Shown: positions 51,188-62,680, counted from the stretch's first letter. The stretch is DNA of 64,000 bases from Janthinobacterium lividum (GCF_011601275.1 NZ_JAAOLY010000008.1:62001-126000); one strand, 5' to 3'. A program made the numbers and translations. Notes: generated by a model from the letters alone, not told the origin.

Positions 51188-53047
51188 GTGAGCGACGACG
51201 ACACACCCGTTCCTGATGCGGCTCCCGCAGGCGGCTTGCCGCTCGGCCTGGTCCAGCGCGAAGAGGGCGTGTGCCTTGACATGTCGCTGGCGCCGGCGCA
51301 GCTGCGCGCCGCCGTCGACCAGCTGTTCCAGTCGGGGAAGTTACTGGCCGGCCTTGACTACGGTTTGTTCCTGCTGACCCTGTTCCATGCTCCCACTCCC
51401 CGCGCCGCGCCCAAGGGCGACGCCTTGCTGCGCATCGCCGTGCGCGTGGCGCCATTCCCGGCCGCGCGCCGCGCGCTGTACAAACAGGTCAAGATCCGTG
51501 GCGACAGTGCCGAGTTTTACTTTGAAGCCTTGCCTGCGGACGCGGACGGCCAGGTGCCGGCGTGCCGCGAGTTTGACGAGCTGGTGGCCGACCTGTGGTG
51601 CAAGGGCGTGCACTACGGCATCGATAGCGTGGCCGTGCGCGCCATGCTCGCCAGCGGCAAGGCCGAGCGCATCACGGTGGCGCGGGTGCTGCCGCCGCAG
51701 CCGGGGCGCGACGCCCAGCTGGTCGAAGTGTCGCAAGGCATCCATCGCGACGATGCGCCGCGCGAACGCTCCGATGGCCGCCTCGATTTGCTCAGCTTCA
51801 AGAATCGCTTTCCGCAAGTGAAAAAACACGCGCGCCTGCTGCGTCTGCTGCCCGGTACGCCTGGCTTGCCTGGCTATGACCTGGCCGGCAAGGCGCTGCC
51901 GCCGCCCGCGCCGCTGGAACTGGACCTGGCCACGGTGGCGGGGCCAGGCACGGCGGTCGAGCATTTCAGCGATGGCGATTTCCTCGTCGCCACCCAGGAT
52001 GGCTATGTGAATGTCGATGAGCACGGCAAGATGTCGATCGAAAACAAGATCGTCAGCCGCGAAGGCGTCAGCAGCCGCACCACGGGCAATCTGAAGCTTC
52101 GCGCCGCCTACGAAGAGTATGGCGAAGTGCAGGAGCAGCGCCAGCTCGACGGCAGCGACATTACCATCCATGGCGACGTATATGGCCATCTGCACTCGCA
52201 TGGCGGCTTGATCTTGTTGCACCGTAACCTGGTGGGCGGCACGGCTTTTAATGAACACGGCGACGTGCGCGTCGAGGGAGTCGCATCCGGTTCCGTGCTG
52301 CAGGCGCTGAGCGGTGAAGTACACGTGAAGCGCGCGGAAAGCTGCGTCATCGCCGGCACGCGCGTGGTGATCGACAGCGCCAGCAATTGCGAGATCATCG
52401 CCGACGAGGTCGTCATCGAGCTGGCCGAAGGCTGCGCCGTGGCGGCGCGCACCATCCGCATCGGCAGCGCCGGCCCCCGCAAGCAAGTGGAGATGCTGCT
52501 GTTTCCCTTGGTGCCCGACCTGAGCGCGCTGGAACAAAAGATCGCGGAAAGCATGGCGAAGGCGGCGCAATTCCTGCAGGTGCAGTACAAGCGCCAGCAG
52601 GAAATCGACGCCATCGCGCAATTGCCTGAGGTGCGTAATTATCTGACTCTGGCGGGCCAGCTGCGGCGCGGCGAATTGCAGCTGCAGCCAACGCAGCAGG
52701 TGCAGTACGACAAGCTGGCCGCGCGCATCGCTCCCGTCCTGAAAGAGGTGGCGCGGCTGCGCGTGGAAGTGAAACAGTCGGAAATCCTGCACGCACAGAT
52801 GCTGGCCCTGGTGGCGCAACTGCGTCAGGAGCGGCAGGCGACGGCGGGCCAGTCGCGCTGCAGCCTGGGCCTGATCGATGGCGAGACGACGGTGCGCGCC
52901 CTGGTCGTACCGCCCGGGCCGGCCAAGGTCTACGACCGGCCGCCGAAAGAAATCAAGGCCTTGCTGCGCAGCGCCACGCCGGCCACGCAGCCCGTATTTG
53001 CGGACAGCACGGGCAGTCTCGACTGGACTTACCAGCCGCCGCCGTAA
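51188..53047 (+). CDS. FapA/DUF342 family protein
   Basis: 619 aa. The FapA core (beta-helix of short repeats) is visible as VASGSVLQALSGEVHVKRAE, SCVIAGTRVVIDSASNCEII, ADEVVIELAEGCAVAARTIR, preceded by a domain with PGTPGLPGYDLAGKALPPP. A C-terminal coiled coil follows (about 440-540). Vibrio FapA is involved in flagellar assembly; most homologues are uncharacterised. Start set at GTG 51188 because GGGGAGG lies 6 bases upstream; an in-frame GTG at 51185 is too close to it. No flagellar genes adjoin. Ends directly against convergent arfB. Confidence 0.8.
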   Translation: MSDDDTPVPDAAPAGGLPLGLVQREEGVCLDMSLAPAQLRAAVDQLFQSGKLLAGLDYGLFLLTLFHAPTPRAAPKGDALLRIAVRVAPFPAARRALYKQVKIRGDSAEFYFEALPADADGQVPACREFDELVADLWCKGVHYGIDSVAVRAMLASGKAERITVARVLPPQPGRDAQLVEVSQGIHRDDAPRERSDGRLDLLSFKNRFPQVKKHARLLRLLPGTPGLPGYDLAGKALPPPAPLELDLATVAGPGTAVEHFSDGDFLVATQDGYVNVDEHGKMSIENKIVSREGVSSRTTGNLKLRAAYEEYGEVQEQRQLDGSDITIHGDVYGHLHSHGGLILLHRNLVGGTAFNEHGDVRVEGVASGSVLQALSGEVHVKRAESCVIAGTRVVIDSASNCEIIADEVVIELAEGCAVAARTIRIGSAGPRKQVEMLLFPLVPDLSALEQKIAESMAKAAQFLQVQYKRQQEIDAIAQLPEVRNYLTLAGQLRRGELQLQPTQQVQYDKLAARIAPVLKEVARLRVEVKQSEILHAQMLALVAQLRQERQATAGQSRCSLGLIDGETTVRALVVPPGPAKVYDRPPKEIKALLRSATPATQPVFADSTGSLDWTYQPPP

Positions 53048-53446
53048 TCAGTCCGTGACCTTGCCGCGTGACTGCTTCAGCACGCTGTGTGTGCTCTTGC
53101 TGTCGAGGCGGCGCCGCTGCGAGCTGCGCGTGGGCTTGGTGGCGCGGCGCACGGCGGGCAGGAAGGTCACGCTGTCGATGATTTCCTGCAGGCGCCGCAA
53201 CGCTTCTTCCTTGTTCTGTTCCTGGCTGCGCGATTGCTGCGCCTTGAGCACCAGCACGCCATCCTTGCTGATGCGGCTGTCGCGCAGGGCCAGCAGCCGC
53301 TCCTTGTACGCTTCCGGCAGCGACGAGGCGGCGATGGGGAAGCGCAAATGGATGGCGCTGGAGACCTTGTTGACGTTCTGCCCGCCCGGGCCTTGGGCGC
53401 GGATGGCGGAAAATTCAACTTCAGCGGGGTTGACGAGGTGTTGCAT
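53048..53446 (-). CDS. arfB: Ribosome-rescue hydrolase ArfB
   Basis: 132 aa. The release-factor domain carries the GGQ motif (AIRAQGPGGQNVNKVSSAIH) for peptidyl-tRNA hydrolysis. The basic C-terminal tail (KPTRSSQRRRLDSKSTHSVL, KQSRGK) enters the empty mRNA channel of stalled ribosomes. Length matches ArfB/YaeJ (about 140 aa); there is no codon-recognition domain. The ATG at 53446 is used because the longer ORF adds about 70 non-homologous residues. Backs up trans-translation. Confidence 0.92.
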   Translation of the reverse strand: MQHLVNPAEVEFSAIRAQGPGGQNVNKVSSAIHLRFPIAASSLPEAYKERLLALRDSRISKDGVLVLKAQQSRSQEQNKEEALRRLQEIIDSVTFLPAVRRATKPTRSSQRRRLDSKSTHSVLKQSRGKVTD

Positions 53447-53642
53447 GGCCTGCCTGTTGGGGGATGATGTGGGTATTGTAAGGGAAGATGGCTGCGCCGG
53501 CGCAAGGGCGGGGAAGCCTGCAGATGATGTCTTCCGGGAAAGTTGATGTTTCTCAACGCCGCTTGCGGCGATGCTGGTTAGCATGGGGCCAACGTTGCGC
53601 CACTGCGCATCCTGGCAGCGCTTACCGGATGAAAGGAACACC

Positions 53643-54125
53643 ATGCAGCCCACGACCACGCCTGGCGCCGCAACCGCGCAATATCTGACGCAGTACTTGA
53701 GCTTCCGGCTGGGCGGCCTGGAATACGGCCTTGACTACGGCTGCGTGCGGGAATTGCGTCCGCTGACGGAACTCGACCGTTTTTCTACGGAAGGGGAGGT
53801 GCTGCACAGCGTGGCCGTCTCGCGCGGCGTGATCATCCCCATCGTCGACATGCGCGCCGCGTTCGGCAGCGCCCAGAACGCACCCGACCCGGCCACCGAC
53901 GTGATCATTTTGCAGCTGAGCAATGGCGTGATGGGCATGGTGGTCGATGGCGTCACCGATATCGTCAGTCTGGCGCCAAGCGACATCGCCGCCGTGTCAG
54001 GCCTGAGCGCGGCGGAAGCCGATTACCTGCTGGGTCTGGGCACGGTGGCGGGGCGCCGCCTGATCCTCGTCGACATCGACCGCCTGATGGCGATCCGCAG
54101 CCCCAGCCCCCTGCAGGCGGCCTAA
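53643..54125 (+). CDS. CheW-like chemotaxis coupling protein
   Basis: 160 aa. Single CheW domain: TQYLSFRLGGLEYGLDYGCV, RELRPLTELDRF, GVIIPIVDMRAAFG, VIILQLSNGVMGMVVDGVTD, GLGTVAGRRLILVDIDRLM. CheW links chemoreceptors to CheA. No cheA, receptor or other che gene is adjacent, so it may serve another chemosensory cluster. The ATG has GAAAGGAA in front. Divergent from arfB and followed by a bidirectional terminator. Confidence 0.88.
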   Translation: MQPTTTPGAATAQYLTQYLSFRLGGLEYGLDYGCVRELRPLTELDRFSTEGEVLHSVAVSRGVIIPIVDMRAAFGSAQNAPDPATDVIILQLSNGVMGMVVDGVTDIVSLAPSDIAAVSGLSAAEADYLLGLGTVAGRRLILVDIDRLMAIRSPSPLQAA

Positions 54126-54153
54126 AAAAAAGACGACCCGGGAGTCGTCTTTT
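54124..54153. terminator. Bidirectional terminator between cheW and ABC-F gene
   Basis: AAAAGACGAC, six-base loop, GTCGTCTTTT: a 10-bp stem with A run and T run on either side, serving both convergent genes. Confidence 0.85.
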
Positions 54154-54165
54154 GTCGCTACTGAA

Positions 54166-56154
54166 TTAGCCGAGCTTTTCCAGCTGATCCTGCAAGTCCA
54201 GCCATTCCGCTTCCAGCTGTGCCAGGTCCTTGGTAAAGAAGGTCTGGTCGGCCAGCAGTTGCTTCAATTTCGCCTTGTTGGCGGCATCATAGATGGTCGG
54301 CTCGCCCAGCTTGGCGTCGGTTTCCGCCTTTTGTGCATTGCGCTTGGCGATTTGCTCTTCCTGGCGCTTGATCTTGTTTTCGATCGGCTTGCGCAGGGCG
54401 GCCGTTTTCTGGCGCTCTTCCGCTTCCTTGCGCTTGTCGCGCACGGGCGCGGCTGGCGCGGCGGCCGCTACTGGCGACACGACGGGGAAGTCGGTCTTGT
54501 TGGCCTTGCCGGCGGCCGGCAGCACGTCCGTGCCTTTGCCCAGCTTGGTCTTGAACAGCCAATCCTTGTAGTCGTCCAGGTCGCCGTCGAACGGCTGCAG
54601 CTTGCCGTCGGCAACGATGATGAATTCGTCCGTGGTGGCGCGCAGCAAGTGGCGATCATGGGACACGACGACCAGGGTGCCTTCGAACTGGGCCAGCGCT
54701 TCCGTCAGCGCTTCGCGCGTTTCCAGATCCAGGTGATTGGTCGGTTCATCGAGCAGCAGCAGGTTCGGACGCTGCCAGACGATCAGGGCCAGCGCCAGAC
54801 GGGCTTTTTCGCCGCCCGAGAACGGTGCGATCGAGGCGGTCACCATGTTGCCGGGGAAGTTGAAACCGCCCAGGAAATTGCGCAGTTCCTGCTCGCGCAC
54901 GGTCGGTGCGATCTTCGACAGATGCCACAACGGCGATTCGTCGTGGCGCAGCATTTCCACCTGGTGCTGGGCGAAGTAGCCGATGTTGAGGCCCTTGCCC
55001 ATGGTGGCGTCGCCCGTCAACGGCATCAGTTCGCCGGCGATGGTCTTGATCAGGGTCGATTTGCCGGCGCCGTTTTGGCCCAGCAAGCCGATACGCTGGC
55101 CGATCTGCAGCGAAAACTTGATGCCGTTGACGATGGTTTTATGCGTGATTTCGCCCGTCGCCTCGTTCTCGATCTTGTAGCCCGCATCGACGTCTTCCAT
55201 CACCAGCAGCGGGTTCGGCGCGCTCAAAGGCTCGCGGAATTCGAACGAGAATTCGGCGGCGGCGCGCAACGGCGCCAGCTCTTCCATCTTCGCCAGCGCC
55301 TTCATGCGGCTTTGCGCCTGGCGGGCCTTCGAAGCTTGCGCCTTGAAGCGGTTCACGAACGATTCCAGGTGGGCGCGCTTGCGTTGCTGCTTTTCCAGCG
55401 CGCCGGCGGCCAGGATCATCTGCGCCGCGCGTTGGCGCTCGAAGCTCGAATAGTTGCCCGAATAGCGCTTCAGCTTGCGCTCGTCGATATGCACGACCAC
55501 GTTGACCACTTCATCGAGGAAGTCGCGGTCATGGGAAATAATCAGCAAGGTGCCGGCGTAGCGTTTGAGCCAGTCTTCCAGCCAGATGATGGCGTCCAGA
55601 TCCAGGTGATTGGTCGGTTCATCGAGCAGCAGCAGGTCGGATGGGCACATCAGCGCTTGTGCCAGGTTCAAACGCATGCGCCAGCCGCCCGAGAAACTCG
55701 CCACCGGTTGCTGCATCTGGTCCAGGGTAAAGCCCAGGCCCAGCAGCAATTGCTCACCGCGCGACTGCACGGTATACGCGTCGGCATCGGCCAGCGCGCT
55801 GTAGATTTCGCCGATGGCGATGCCGTTTTCCGACGTGGCCGGTTCCGATTCCAGGCGCGCCAGTTCCGCTTCCAGCTTGCGCAGGGTGATGTCGCCATCG
55901 ATCGCGTAGTCGAGCGCGGCACGGTCCAGCGGCGGCGTTTCCTGCGCCACGTAAGCCACGCGCCATTTTGCCGGGAAATCGATTTCGCCCTGGTCAGGGT
56001 GCAATTCGCCACGCATCATGGCGAACAGGCTCGATTTGCCCGCGCCATTGGCGCCGATCAGGCCGATCTTGTCGCCCGGATTGAGGGTGACGTCGACTTG
56101 TTCGAGCAACGGTTTGATGCCGCGCATCAGGCTTACTTGTAGGAAACGTATCAT
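54166..56154 (-). CDS. yheS: ABC-F ATPase, YheS-like
   Basis: 662 aa, soluble tandem ABC protein that acts on ribosomes. Walker A GANGAGKSS (about 36-44) and GQNGAGKST (about 350); signatures FSGGWRMRLNLAQAL and FSGGEKARLALAL; Walker B LLLLDEPTNHLDL twice. The interdomain linker (about 240-300, LEKQQRKRAHLESFVNRFKA) is the P-site tRNA interaction motif. The C-terminal extension is a basic coiled coil. MIRFLQVSLMRGIKPLLEQ is the YheS-type start. Probably resolves stalled translation on difficult sequences. Confidence 0.88.
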   Translation of the reverse strand: MIRFLQVSLMRGIKPLLEQVDVTLNPGDKIGLIGANGAGKSSLFAMMRGELHPDQGEIDFPAKWRVAYVAQETPPLDRAALDYAIDGDITLRKLEAELARLESEPATSENGIAIGEIYSALADADAYTVQSRGEQLLLGLGFTLDQMQQPVASFSGGWRMRLNLAQALMCPSDLLLLDEPTNHLDLDAIIWLEDWLKRYAGTLLIISHDRDFLDEVVNVVVHIDERKLKRYSGNYSSFERQRAAQMILAAGALEKQQRKRAHLESFVNRFKAQASKARQAQSRMKALAKMEELAPLRAAAEFSFEFREPLSAPNPLLVMEDVDAGYKIENEATGEITHKTIVNGIKFSLQIGQRIGLLGQNGAGKSTLIKTIAGELMPLTGDATMGKGLNIGYFAQHQVEMLRHDESPLWHLSKIAPTVREQELRNFLGGFNFPGNMVTASIAPFSGGEKARLALALIVWQRPNLLLLDEPTNHLDLETREALTEALAQFEGTLVVVSHDRHLLRATTDEFIIVADGKLQPFDGDLDDYKDWLFKTKLGKGTDVLPAAGKANKTDFPVVSPVAAAAPAAPVRDKRKEAEERQKTAALRKPIENKIKRQEEQIAKRNAQKAETDAKLGEPTIYDAANKAKLKQLLADQTFFTKDLAQLEAEWLDLQDQLEKLG

Positions 56155-56201
56155 TTTTTTCTTTGTAAAGGCTGGGAATGAACCCGCGCCGTAAAATTCA
56201 G

Positions 56202-56235
56202 GTAGGTCGGATTAGCCCGAAGGGCGTAATCTGAC
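56202..56235. repeat. Single REP-like palindrome unit
   Basis: GTAGGTCGGATTAG, CCCGAAGGG core, TAATCTGAC: the same unit as at 48223-48310 with one mismatch in the right arm. It lies between prmB and the ABC-F gene, both on the minus strand. Confidence 0.75.
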
Positions 56236-56247
56236 TTGCCAAGTCGA

Positions 56248-57138
56248 TCAAGCCAGCTTGAGTTGCTCGGCCGTCAGCAGGAATACCATGTCGTCGCCGG
56301 CGCTCGTCGTCAGCCAGGTCAGGCCCAGCTCGCCGAAGGCCGCTTCCGCGTATTCGCGCTCGTTGCCGATTTCAATCATCAGGATGCCGTCGTCCGTCAG
56401 GCGCTCGGCCGCACCGGCGATGATCTTGCGCACCAGGTCCATGCCGTCGCTGCCGCCGTCGAGGGCGATTTGCGGTTCGGCCAGGTATTCCTGGGGCAGG
56501 GCGCCCATCGACGCGGAATTCACGTATGGCGGGTTGCTGATGATCAAATCATATTTCTTGGCCGGCACGTTCGTGTACAGGTCCGATTCGATCAGGGTGA
56601 CGCGGTCCTGCAATTTGTAGGTGTCGACGTTGCGCTTGGCCACGGCCAGCGCGTCGGCGGAAATGTCCACGGCGTCGACTGCGGCGTTCGGGAAGGCGTC
56701 GGCCATCATGATCGACAGGCAGCCCGAACCGGTGCACAGTTCCAAGATGTTTTCCACCGCTTCCGGCTCCGCCACCCATGGCGAGAAGTATTCAGGGATC
56801 AGCTCGGCGATGAAGGAGCGGGGCACGATCACGCGCTCGTCCACGTAGAAATTGTAGGTGCCCAGCCAGCCTTCCTTGGTGATGTAGGCGGCCGGCACGC
56901 GGTCGATGCTGCGGCGGTCGATGACGCTCATCACGCTGGCCACTTCCGACGGCAGCAGCTTGGCGTCGAGGAACGGTTCGAGCTTATCGAGCGGCAACTT
57001 CAACGTGTGCAGGATCAGATAGGCCGCTTCGTCGAACGCTTCGGCGCTGCCGTGGCCGAAAAACAGCTTGGCGGTATTAAAACGGGTAACGGCGTAGCGC
57101 AGCAGGTCGCGTGGCGTGGAAAACGGGTTCGGGGTCAT
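56248..57138 (-). CDS. prmB: Ribosomal protein L3 N5-glutamine methyltransferase PrmB
   Basis: 296 aa SAM-dependent methyltransferase modifying a glutamine of L3. SAM loop ELCTGSGCLSIMMADAFPNA (about 130-150), acidic VDAVDISADALAVAKRN, catalytic NPPY in LIISNPPYVNSASM. The N-terminal helical domain (STPRDLLRYAVTRFNTAKLF) and FYVDERVIVPRSFIAELI are typical of PrmB rather than PrmC. It is last in the dapE-prmB unit, 54 bases after dapE. Confidence 0.92.
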   Translation of the reverse strand: MTPNPFSTPRDLLRYAVTRFNTAKLFFGHGSAEAFDEAAYLILHTLKLPLDKLEPFLDAKLLPSEVASVMSVIDRRSIDRVPAAYITKEGWLGTYNFYVDERVIVPRSFIAELIPEYFSPWVAEPEAVENILELCTGSGCLSIMMADAFPNAAVDAVDISADALAVAKRNVDTYKLQDRVTLIESDLYTNVPAKKYDLIISNPPYVNSASMGALPQEYLAEPQIALDGGSDGMDLVRKIIAGAAERLTDDGILMIEIGNEREYAEAAFGELGLTWLTTSAGDDMVFLLTAEQLKLA

Positions 57139-57192
57139 GGCATTCTCGAAAAGACGGTGTTCTGGCCCGCCGTGACGGGCCTCGGTGCTGGT

Positions 57193-58732
<1,540 letters not shown>

Positions 58733-58865
58733 GGGTAGGGCTAAGGGGAATGAATGCGGTTCGCTTGATCGCGGCGCTTGCGCCAGGGAAAAATGCGATG
58801 GTAGCCGCCATTATACAGTCGATGCGCAGTCGATGCGGCAGTGCAACAAGGCCCGCTGATTTCCC

Positions 58866-60413
58866 CTACACAGGCCGCGGCGCCGCCTTGCCCGACTCCG
58901 CCGGACCGAAATGCAGGCCCAGTCGCAAGGCCAGGGCGCGCAGGGCGCCGCTTTCCTGCAGGTGCAGGGCCAGCGCGATGTGGCCGTCGGGGCGCACGAG
59001 GTAGGCCGCGTCGCGGCCCAGTCCCGCCAGCTTGGCGGCCACGTTATAGGTGTAGCAATGCACGGGCAATTTCAGCACGCGCGCTTCATCCAGCAATTCG
59101 GGCGCCGCTTCGCCATAGATGTGCAATTGCCAATCCATGCTGCGCAGGGCCGTAAAATTGTCTTGCGTGCCGTCGGAAAACCACGGCAGGCGGTCGCCGC
59201 CGCGCAGGTATTCCGCGTGGCCGGCGGACAGGGCGCTGTCTTCATAGCTGATCTGGATCTGCGACACGGTCTGGAACAGCAGACGGCGCGCCCGCGCGAA
59301 GCCCGAGAGGAAGGGTAGCGCGTGCGGCACCAGCCAGCGTCGGAGGAATTGCCCGGCGATGCCTTGCGCGACGATGGCCTGAAAGGCGCGGTCGGTGGTG
59401 GCGACGAGCTTGCGGGCAAACACGATGCGCTCGCTTTCATAGGTGTCGAGCAGGGCGTCGTTGCTTTGTCCGCGCAGCTTTTGCGCCAGTTTCCACGCCA
59501 GGTTGACGGCGTCGCCCAGGCCCGTGTTCATGCCCTGGCCGCCCACGGGGCTGTGCAAATGGGCCGCGTCGCCGAGGATGAAGCAACGCCGTTCGCGGAA
59601 TTGCCCGGCCACCCGGTGGTGCACTTTATACGTGGAAAACCAGTTCACGTGTTCGACTTCGATGCCGAGCAAGGTTTGCACCGATTCCCGCACGTCGTCG
59701 AAGACGGGCGCCGGCGCGCCATCGGGGCGGTCGGGCAGGATGCCGATCAGGCGCTGCATGCCGCTGGTGCGCACGGGCAGCATCAGCGCAAATGAGTTCG
59801 CGCCCAGGTGGGCGTGCAAATCCGTATTTTTGCCAGCCACTAGCGCGTCGGCCACGTAATACAGGTGGTCGTAGGTGCCGCCAGAGAACTCGAAGCCGGC
59901 GATCTCGCGCACCTTGCTGCGGGCGCCGTCGCAGCCGAAAATATAGTTAAACGTGCAATATTGTCGTTCGCCGTCCTTGAGCAGGATGGCTTGCACTTCG
60001 CTATCGTCCTGCGTCCACAGGTCCAGCGCGACATTCCATTCCACGTGCACGCCGGCCGCCGCCAGCTTGCTGATCAGAAAGAGTTCATGCTCGTCCTGGG
60101 GCAGGCTCAGCACGAAAGGGTAGGGGCTCAGGCCTTCGCCGATTTCGCCCAGCGCCAGTTTCACCAGCTCCTCGCCGCCTTCGTGGATGTGCATGGCGTT
60201 GATCTTGATGCCCAGGCTGACCAGTTCATCGGCAAAGCCCAGCTGCTGGTAAAACTCCAGCGTGCGCGCATGCACGGCCATGGCCCGCGACGCCTGGCCC
60301 GGACCGCTGTTCTTGTCGATGATGCGGCAATCGACGCCATGGCGCGCCAGGCGCAAGGCAAGCATGAGACCGGTAGGACCGGCGCCGACGATCAAGACGG
60401 GAGGAGTATTCAT
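58866..60413 (-). CDS. FAD-dependent aromatic-type monooxygenase
   Basis: 515 aa, class A flavoprotein of the PheA/TfdB/MhpA group. FAD motif VLIVGAGPTGLMLALRLARH (GxGxxG), the DG motif CDGARSKVREIAG, and the third FAD motif CFILGDAAHLHSPVGGQGMN with GLGDAVNLAWKLA. The C-terminal thioredoxin-like tail of phenol hydroxylases seems present (VHCYTYNVAAKLAGLGRDAA). Substrate unknown. It lies inside the dap cluster, between dapD and the ArsC-like gene, behind a terminator, so it is likely an insertion with its own promoter. Confidence 0.85.
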   Translation of the reverse strand: MNTPPVLIVGAGPTGLMLALRLARHGVDCRIIDKNSGPGQASRAMAVHARTLEFYQQLGFADELVSLGIKINAMHIHEGGEELVKLALGEIGEGLSPYPFVLSLPQDEHELFLISKLAAAGVHVEWNVALDLWTQDDSEVQAILLKDGERQYCTFNYIFGCDGARSKVREIAGFEFSGGTYDHLYYVADALVAGKNTDLHAHLGANSFALMLPVRTSGMQRLIGILPDRPDGAPAPVFDDVRESVQTLLGIEVEHVNWFSTYKVHHRVAGQFRERRCFILGDAAHLHSPVGGQGMNTGLGDAVNLAWKLAQKLRGQSNDALLDTYESERIVFARKLVATTDRAFQAIVAQGIAGQFLRRWLVPHALPFLSGFARARRLLFQTVSQIQISYEDSALSAGHAEYLRGGDRLPWFSDGTQDNFTALRSMDWQLHIYGEAAPELLDEARVLKLPVHCYTYNVAAKLAGLGRDAAYLVRPDGHIALALHLQESGALRALALRLGLHFGPAESGKAAPRPV

Positions 60414-60476
60414 GCCATCCAGTATAGGACAGGATGGACGATGGCTGCGCGACGATTGAAGTTGCCATTCGGAAAC

Positions 60477-60503
60477 GAAAATGTCCCGCCGAAGCGGGAC
60501 ATT
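60477..60503 (-). terminator. Intrinsic terminator after dapD
   Basis: On the minus strand AATGTCCCGC, loop TTCG, GCGGGACATT followed by TTCG: a long GC-rich stem with a stable TTCG tetraloop, 33-60 bases past the dapD stop. Confidence 0.75.
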
Positions 60504-60535
60504 CAGGGTACTGCGTGCGCCTTGCGGCGCAGTGA

Positions 60536-61363
60536 TTAAATACCGCGCAGCAACTCGTTGATGCCGGTCTTGGCGCGGGTTTTTGCATCCACGCGCTTGA
60601 CGATCACGGCGCAGTACAGCGAGTACTTGCCGTCTTCCGAAGGCAGGTTGCCCGAGACCACGACGGAACCGGCTGGCACGCGGCCGTAGGTGACTTCGCC
60701 CGTGGCGCGGTCGTAGATCTTGGTCGACTGGCCGATGTACACGCCCATCGAGATGACCGAATTTTCTTCGACGATGACGCCTTCGACGATTTCCGAACGG
60801 GCGCCGATGAAGCAGTTGTCTTCGATGATGGTCGGGTTCGCTTGCATTGGTTCCAGCACGCCGCCGATGCCGACGCCGCCGGACAGGTGGACGTTTTTGC
60901 CGATCTGCGCGCAGGAACCGACGGTGGCCCAGGTGTCGACCATGGCGCCTTCATCGACGTAGGCGCCGATGTTGACGTAGGACGGCATCAGCACGACGTT
61001 CTTGGCGATGAAGCTGCCGCGGCGGGCGACGGCTGGCGGCACCACGCGGAAGCCGCCCTTGGCGAAGTCTTCCTTGGTGTAATTGGCAAACTTGGTCGGG
61101 ACCTTGTCATAGAACTGCATCGTGCCGTCGGACGGCAGGACGACGTTGTCTTCCAGGCGGAACGACAGCAGCACGGCTTTCTTGACCCACTGGTTGACGA
61201 CCCAGTCGCCCGTGGTTTTTTCGGCCACGCGGATGCTGCCGTTGTCCAGGCCATTGATGACGTGGGAGACGGCGTCGCGCAGTTCGGCCGTGCCGTTGCC
61301 TGGATTGATCTCGGCGCGGTTTTCCCAGGCCTGGTCGATGATGGTTTGCAGTTGTTGGCTCAT
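60536..61363 (-). CDS. dapD: Tetrahydrodipicolinate N-succinyltransferase DapD
   Basis: 275 aa, full length. Transfers succinyl from succinyl-CoA to tetrahydrodipicolinate. An N-terminal helical domain is followed by a left-handed beta-helix of hexapeptide repeats ([60 protein letters not shown]) and [14 protein letters not shown]. 17 bases after dapC, so they are co-transcribed. Confidence 0.94.
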   Translation of the reverse strand: MSQQLQTIIDQAWENRAEINPGNGTAELRDAVSHVINGLDNGSIRVAEKTTGDWVVNQWVKKAVLLSFRLEDNVVLPSDGTMQFYDKVPTKFANYTKEDFAKGGFRVVPPAVARRGSFIAKNVVLMPSYVNIGAYVDEGAMVDTWATVGSCAQIGKNVHLSGGVGIGGVLEPMQANPTIIEDNCFIGARSEIVEGVIVEENSVISMGVYIGQSTKIYDRATGEVTYGRVPAGSVVVSGNLPSEDGKYSLYCAVIVKRVDAKTRAKTGINELLRGI

Positions 61364-61380
61364 GATGATGTCTTGTTTAT

Positions 61381-62610
61381 CTAGTTGGTTGATGCGGATG
61401 CGGAAAGCTGCTGGCAGAATTTTACTATGCGCAACGCGGCTTCCAGCCCTTCGGCTGTTTCGGCCACGAGGGCCATGCGGATGCGGTTGCGGCCCGGATT
61501 GATGCCGTGCGCGTCGCGCGCCAGGTAACTGCCAGGCAATACCGTCACATTATATTCGGCGTACAGGCGTTGCGCGAATTCGGTGTCGGACAGTCCCGTG
61601 CGGCTGACGTCGGCCCACAGGTAGAAGCCGGCGTCCGGCAATTGCACATCCATCACCGATTGCAGCAGCGGCGTGATGGCGTCGAACTTGGCGCGGTACT
61701 TGGCGCGATTTTCCTCGACATGGGTTTCGTCGTTCCAGGCCGCGACGGAGGCCGCCTGCACGGCAGGGCTCATGGCGCCGCCGTGGTAGGTTCGGTAGAG
61801 CAGGAATTTTTTCAGTACTTCCGCGTCGCCGGCGACAAAGCCCGAGCGCATGCCCGGCACGTTCGAGCGCTTCGACAGGCTGGAAAACACGACCAGGCGC
61901 GCATACGGGCGCTCGATGGTGGACAGGCCCAGCATGTGCGCCGCCTGCAGCGCGCCCAGCGGCGGCGTGTCGCCGTGATAGATCTCGGAATAGCACTCGT
62001 CGGCGGCGATGACGAAATCGTAGCGCTCGGACAGGGCGAACAGGTGTTCCCAGTCCGTCAGGGTGAGCACGGCGCCCGTCGGGTTGCCTGGCGAGCACAG
62101 GAACAGCAGCTTGACCTTTTCCCACACGGATGCAGGCACGCTGTCGTAGTCGCAGCCGAAATTGCGCGCCGGGTCGGAATTGACGAAATACGGTTCGGCG
62201 CCGGCCAGGTAGGCCGCGCCTTCATAGATCTGGTAAAACGGGTTCGGGCTGATCACCAGCGAGCCGGCCGATGGATCGATCACCGTTTGCGCCAGCGCAA
62301 ACAGCGCTTCGCGCGAACCGTTCACGGGCAGGATTTGCGTGGCAGGATTGAGCTTGGGGATGCCATAGCGGCACTCGAGCCAGCCGGCGATGGCGGTGCG
62401 CAAGGCTTCCGAACCGATGGTGGTCGGATAGCTGGCCAGGCCATGGATATTGTCGGTCAATGCCTGCTCGATGAAGGCTGGCGTCGGGTGCTTGGGTTCG
62501 CCCATGCCCAGACTGATGGGCGCGTAATCGGGATTGACCGTCACGCCGGTAAACAGCTGGCGCAGCTTTTCAAAAGGATATGGTTGCAGTTTAGCAAGAA
62601 GTGGATTCAC
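61381..62610 (-). CDS. dapC: Succinyldiaminopimelate transaminase DapC
   Basis: 409 aa from a GTG start. PLP aminotransferase of fold type [17 protein letters not shown], the cofactor-binding [24 protein letters not shown], and the PLP Lys in [20 protein letters not shown] 62610 gives [20 protein letters not shown], the known DapC N-terminus. The longer frame (ATG 62655 or 62676) would begin at or before the expected transcript start from the TATAAT at 62675-62680. First gene of dapC-dapD. Confidence 0.9.
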   Translation of the reverse strand: MNPLLAKLQPYPFEKLRQLFTGVTVNPDYAPISLGMGEPKHPTPAFIEQALTDNIHGLASYPTTIGSEALRTAIAGWLECRYGIPKLNPATQILPVNGSREALFALAQTVIDPSAGSLVISPNPFYQIYEGAAYLAGAEPYFVNSDPARNFGCDYDSVPASVWEKVKLLFLCSPGNPTGAVLTLTDWEHLFALSERYDFVIAADECYSEIYHGDTPPLGALQAAHMLGLSTIERPYARLVVFSSLSKRSNVPGMRSGFVAGDAEVLKKFLLYRTYHGGAMSPAVQAASVAAWNDETHVEENRAKYRAKFDAITPLLQSVMDVQLPDAGFYLWADVSRTGLSDTEFAQRLYAEYNVTVLPGSYLARDAHGINPGRNRIRMALVAETAEGLEAALRIVKFCQQLSASASTN

Positions 62611-62674
62611 GGAGCGGACCAGGGCAAGAGTGGGAACGAGGGCCGGCTGCGGCATTGCCACCAGCCAGCCTTCC

Positions 62675-62680
62675 ATTATA
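62675..62680 (-). promoter_or_regulatory. -10 of the dapC promoter
   Basis: TATAAT on the minus strand, giving a transcript start near 62668 and a leader of about 58 bases to GTG 62610. The -35 is weak (ACAACA at a 16-base spacer, or TTGCAC at 20). Confidence 0.5.
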
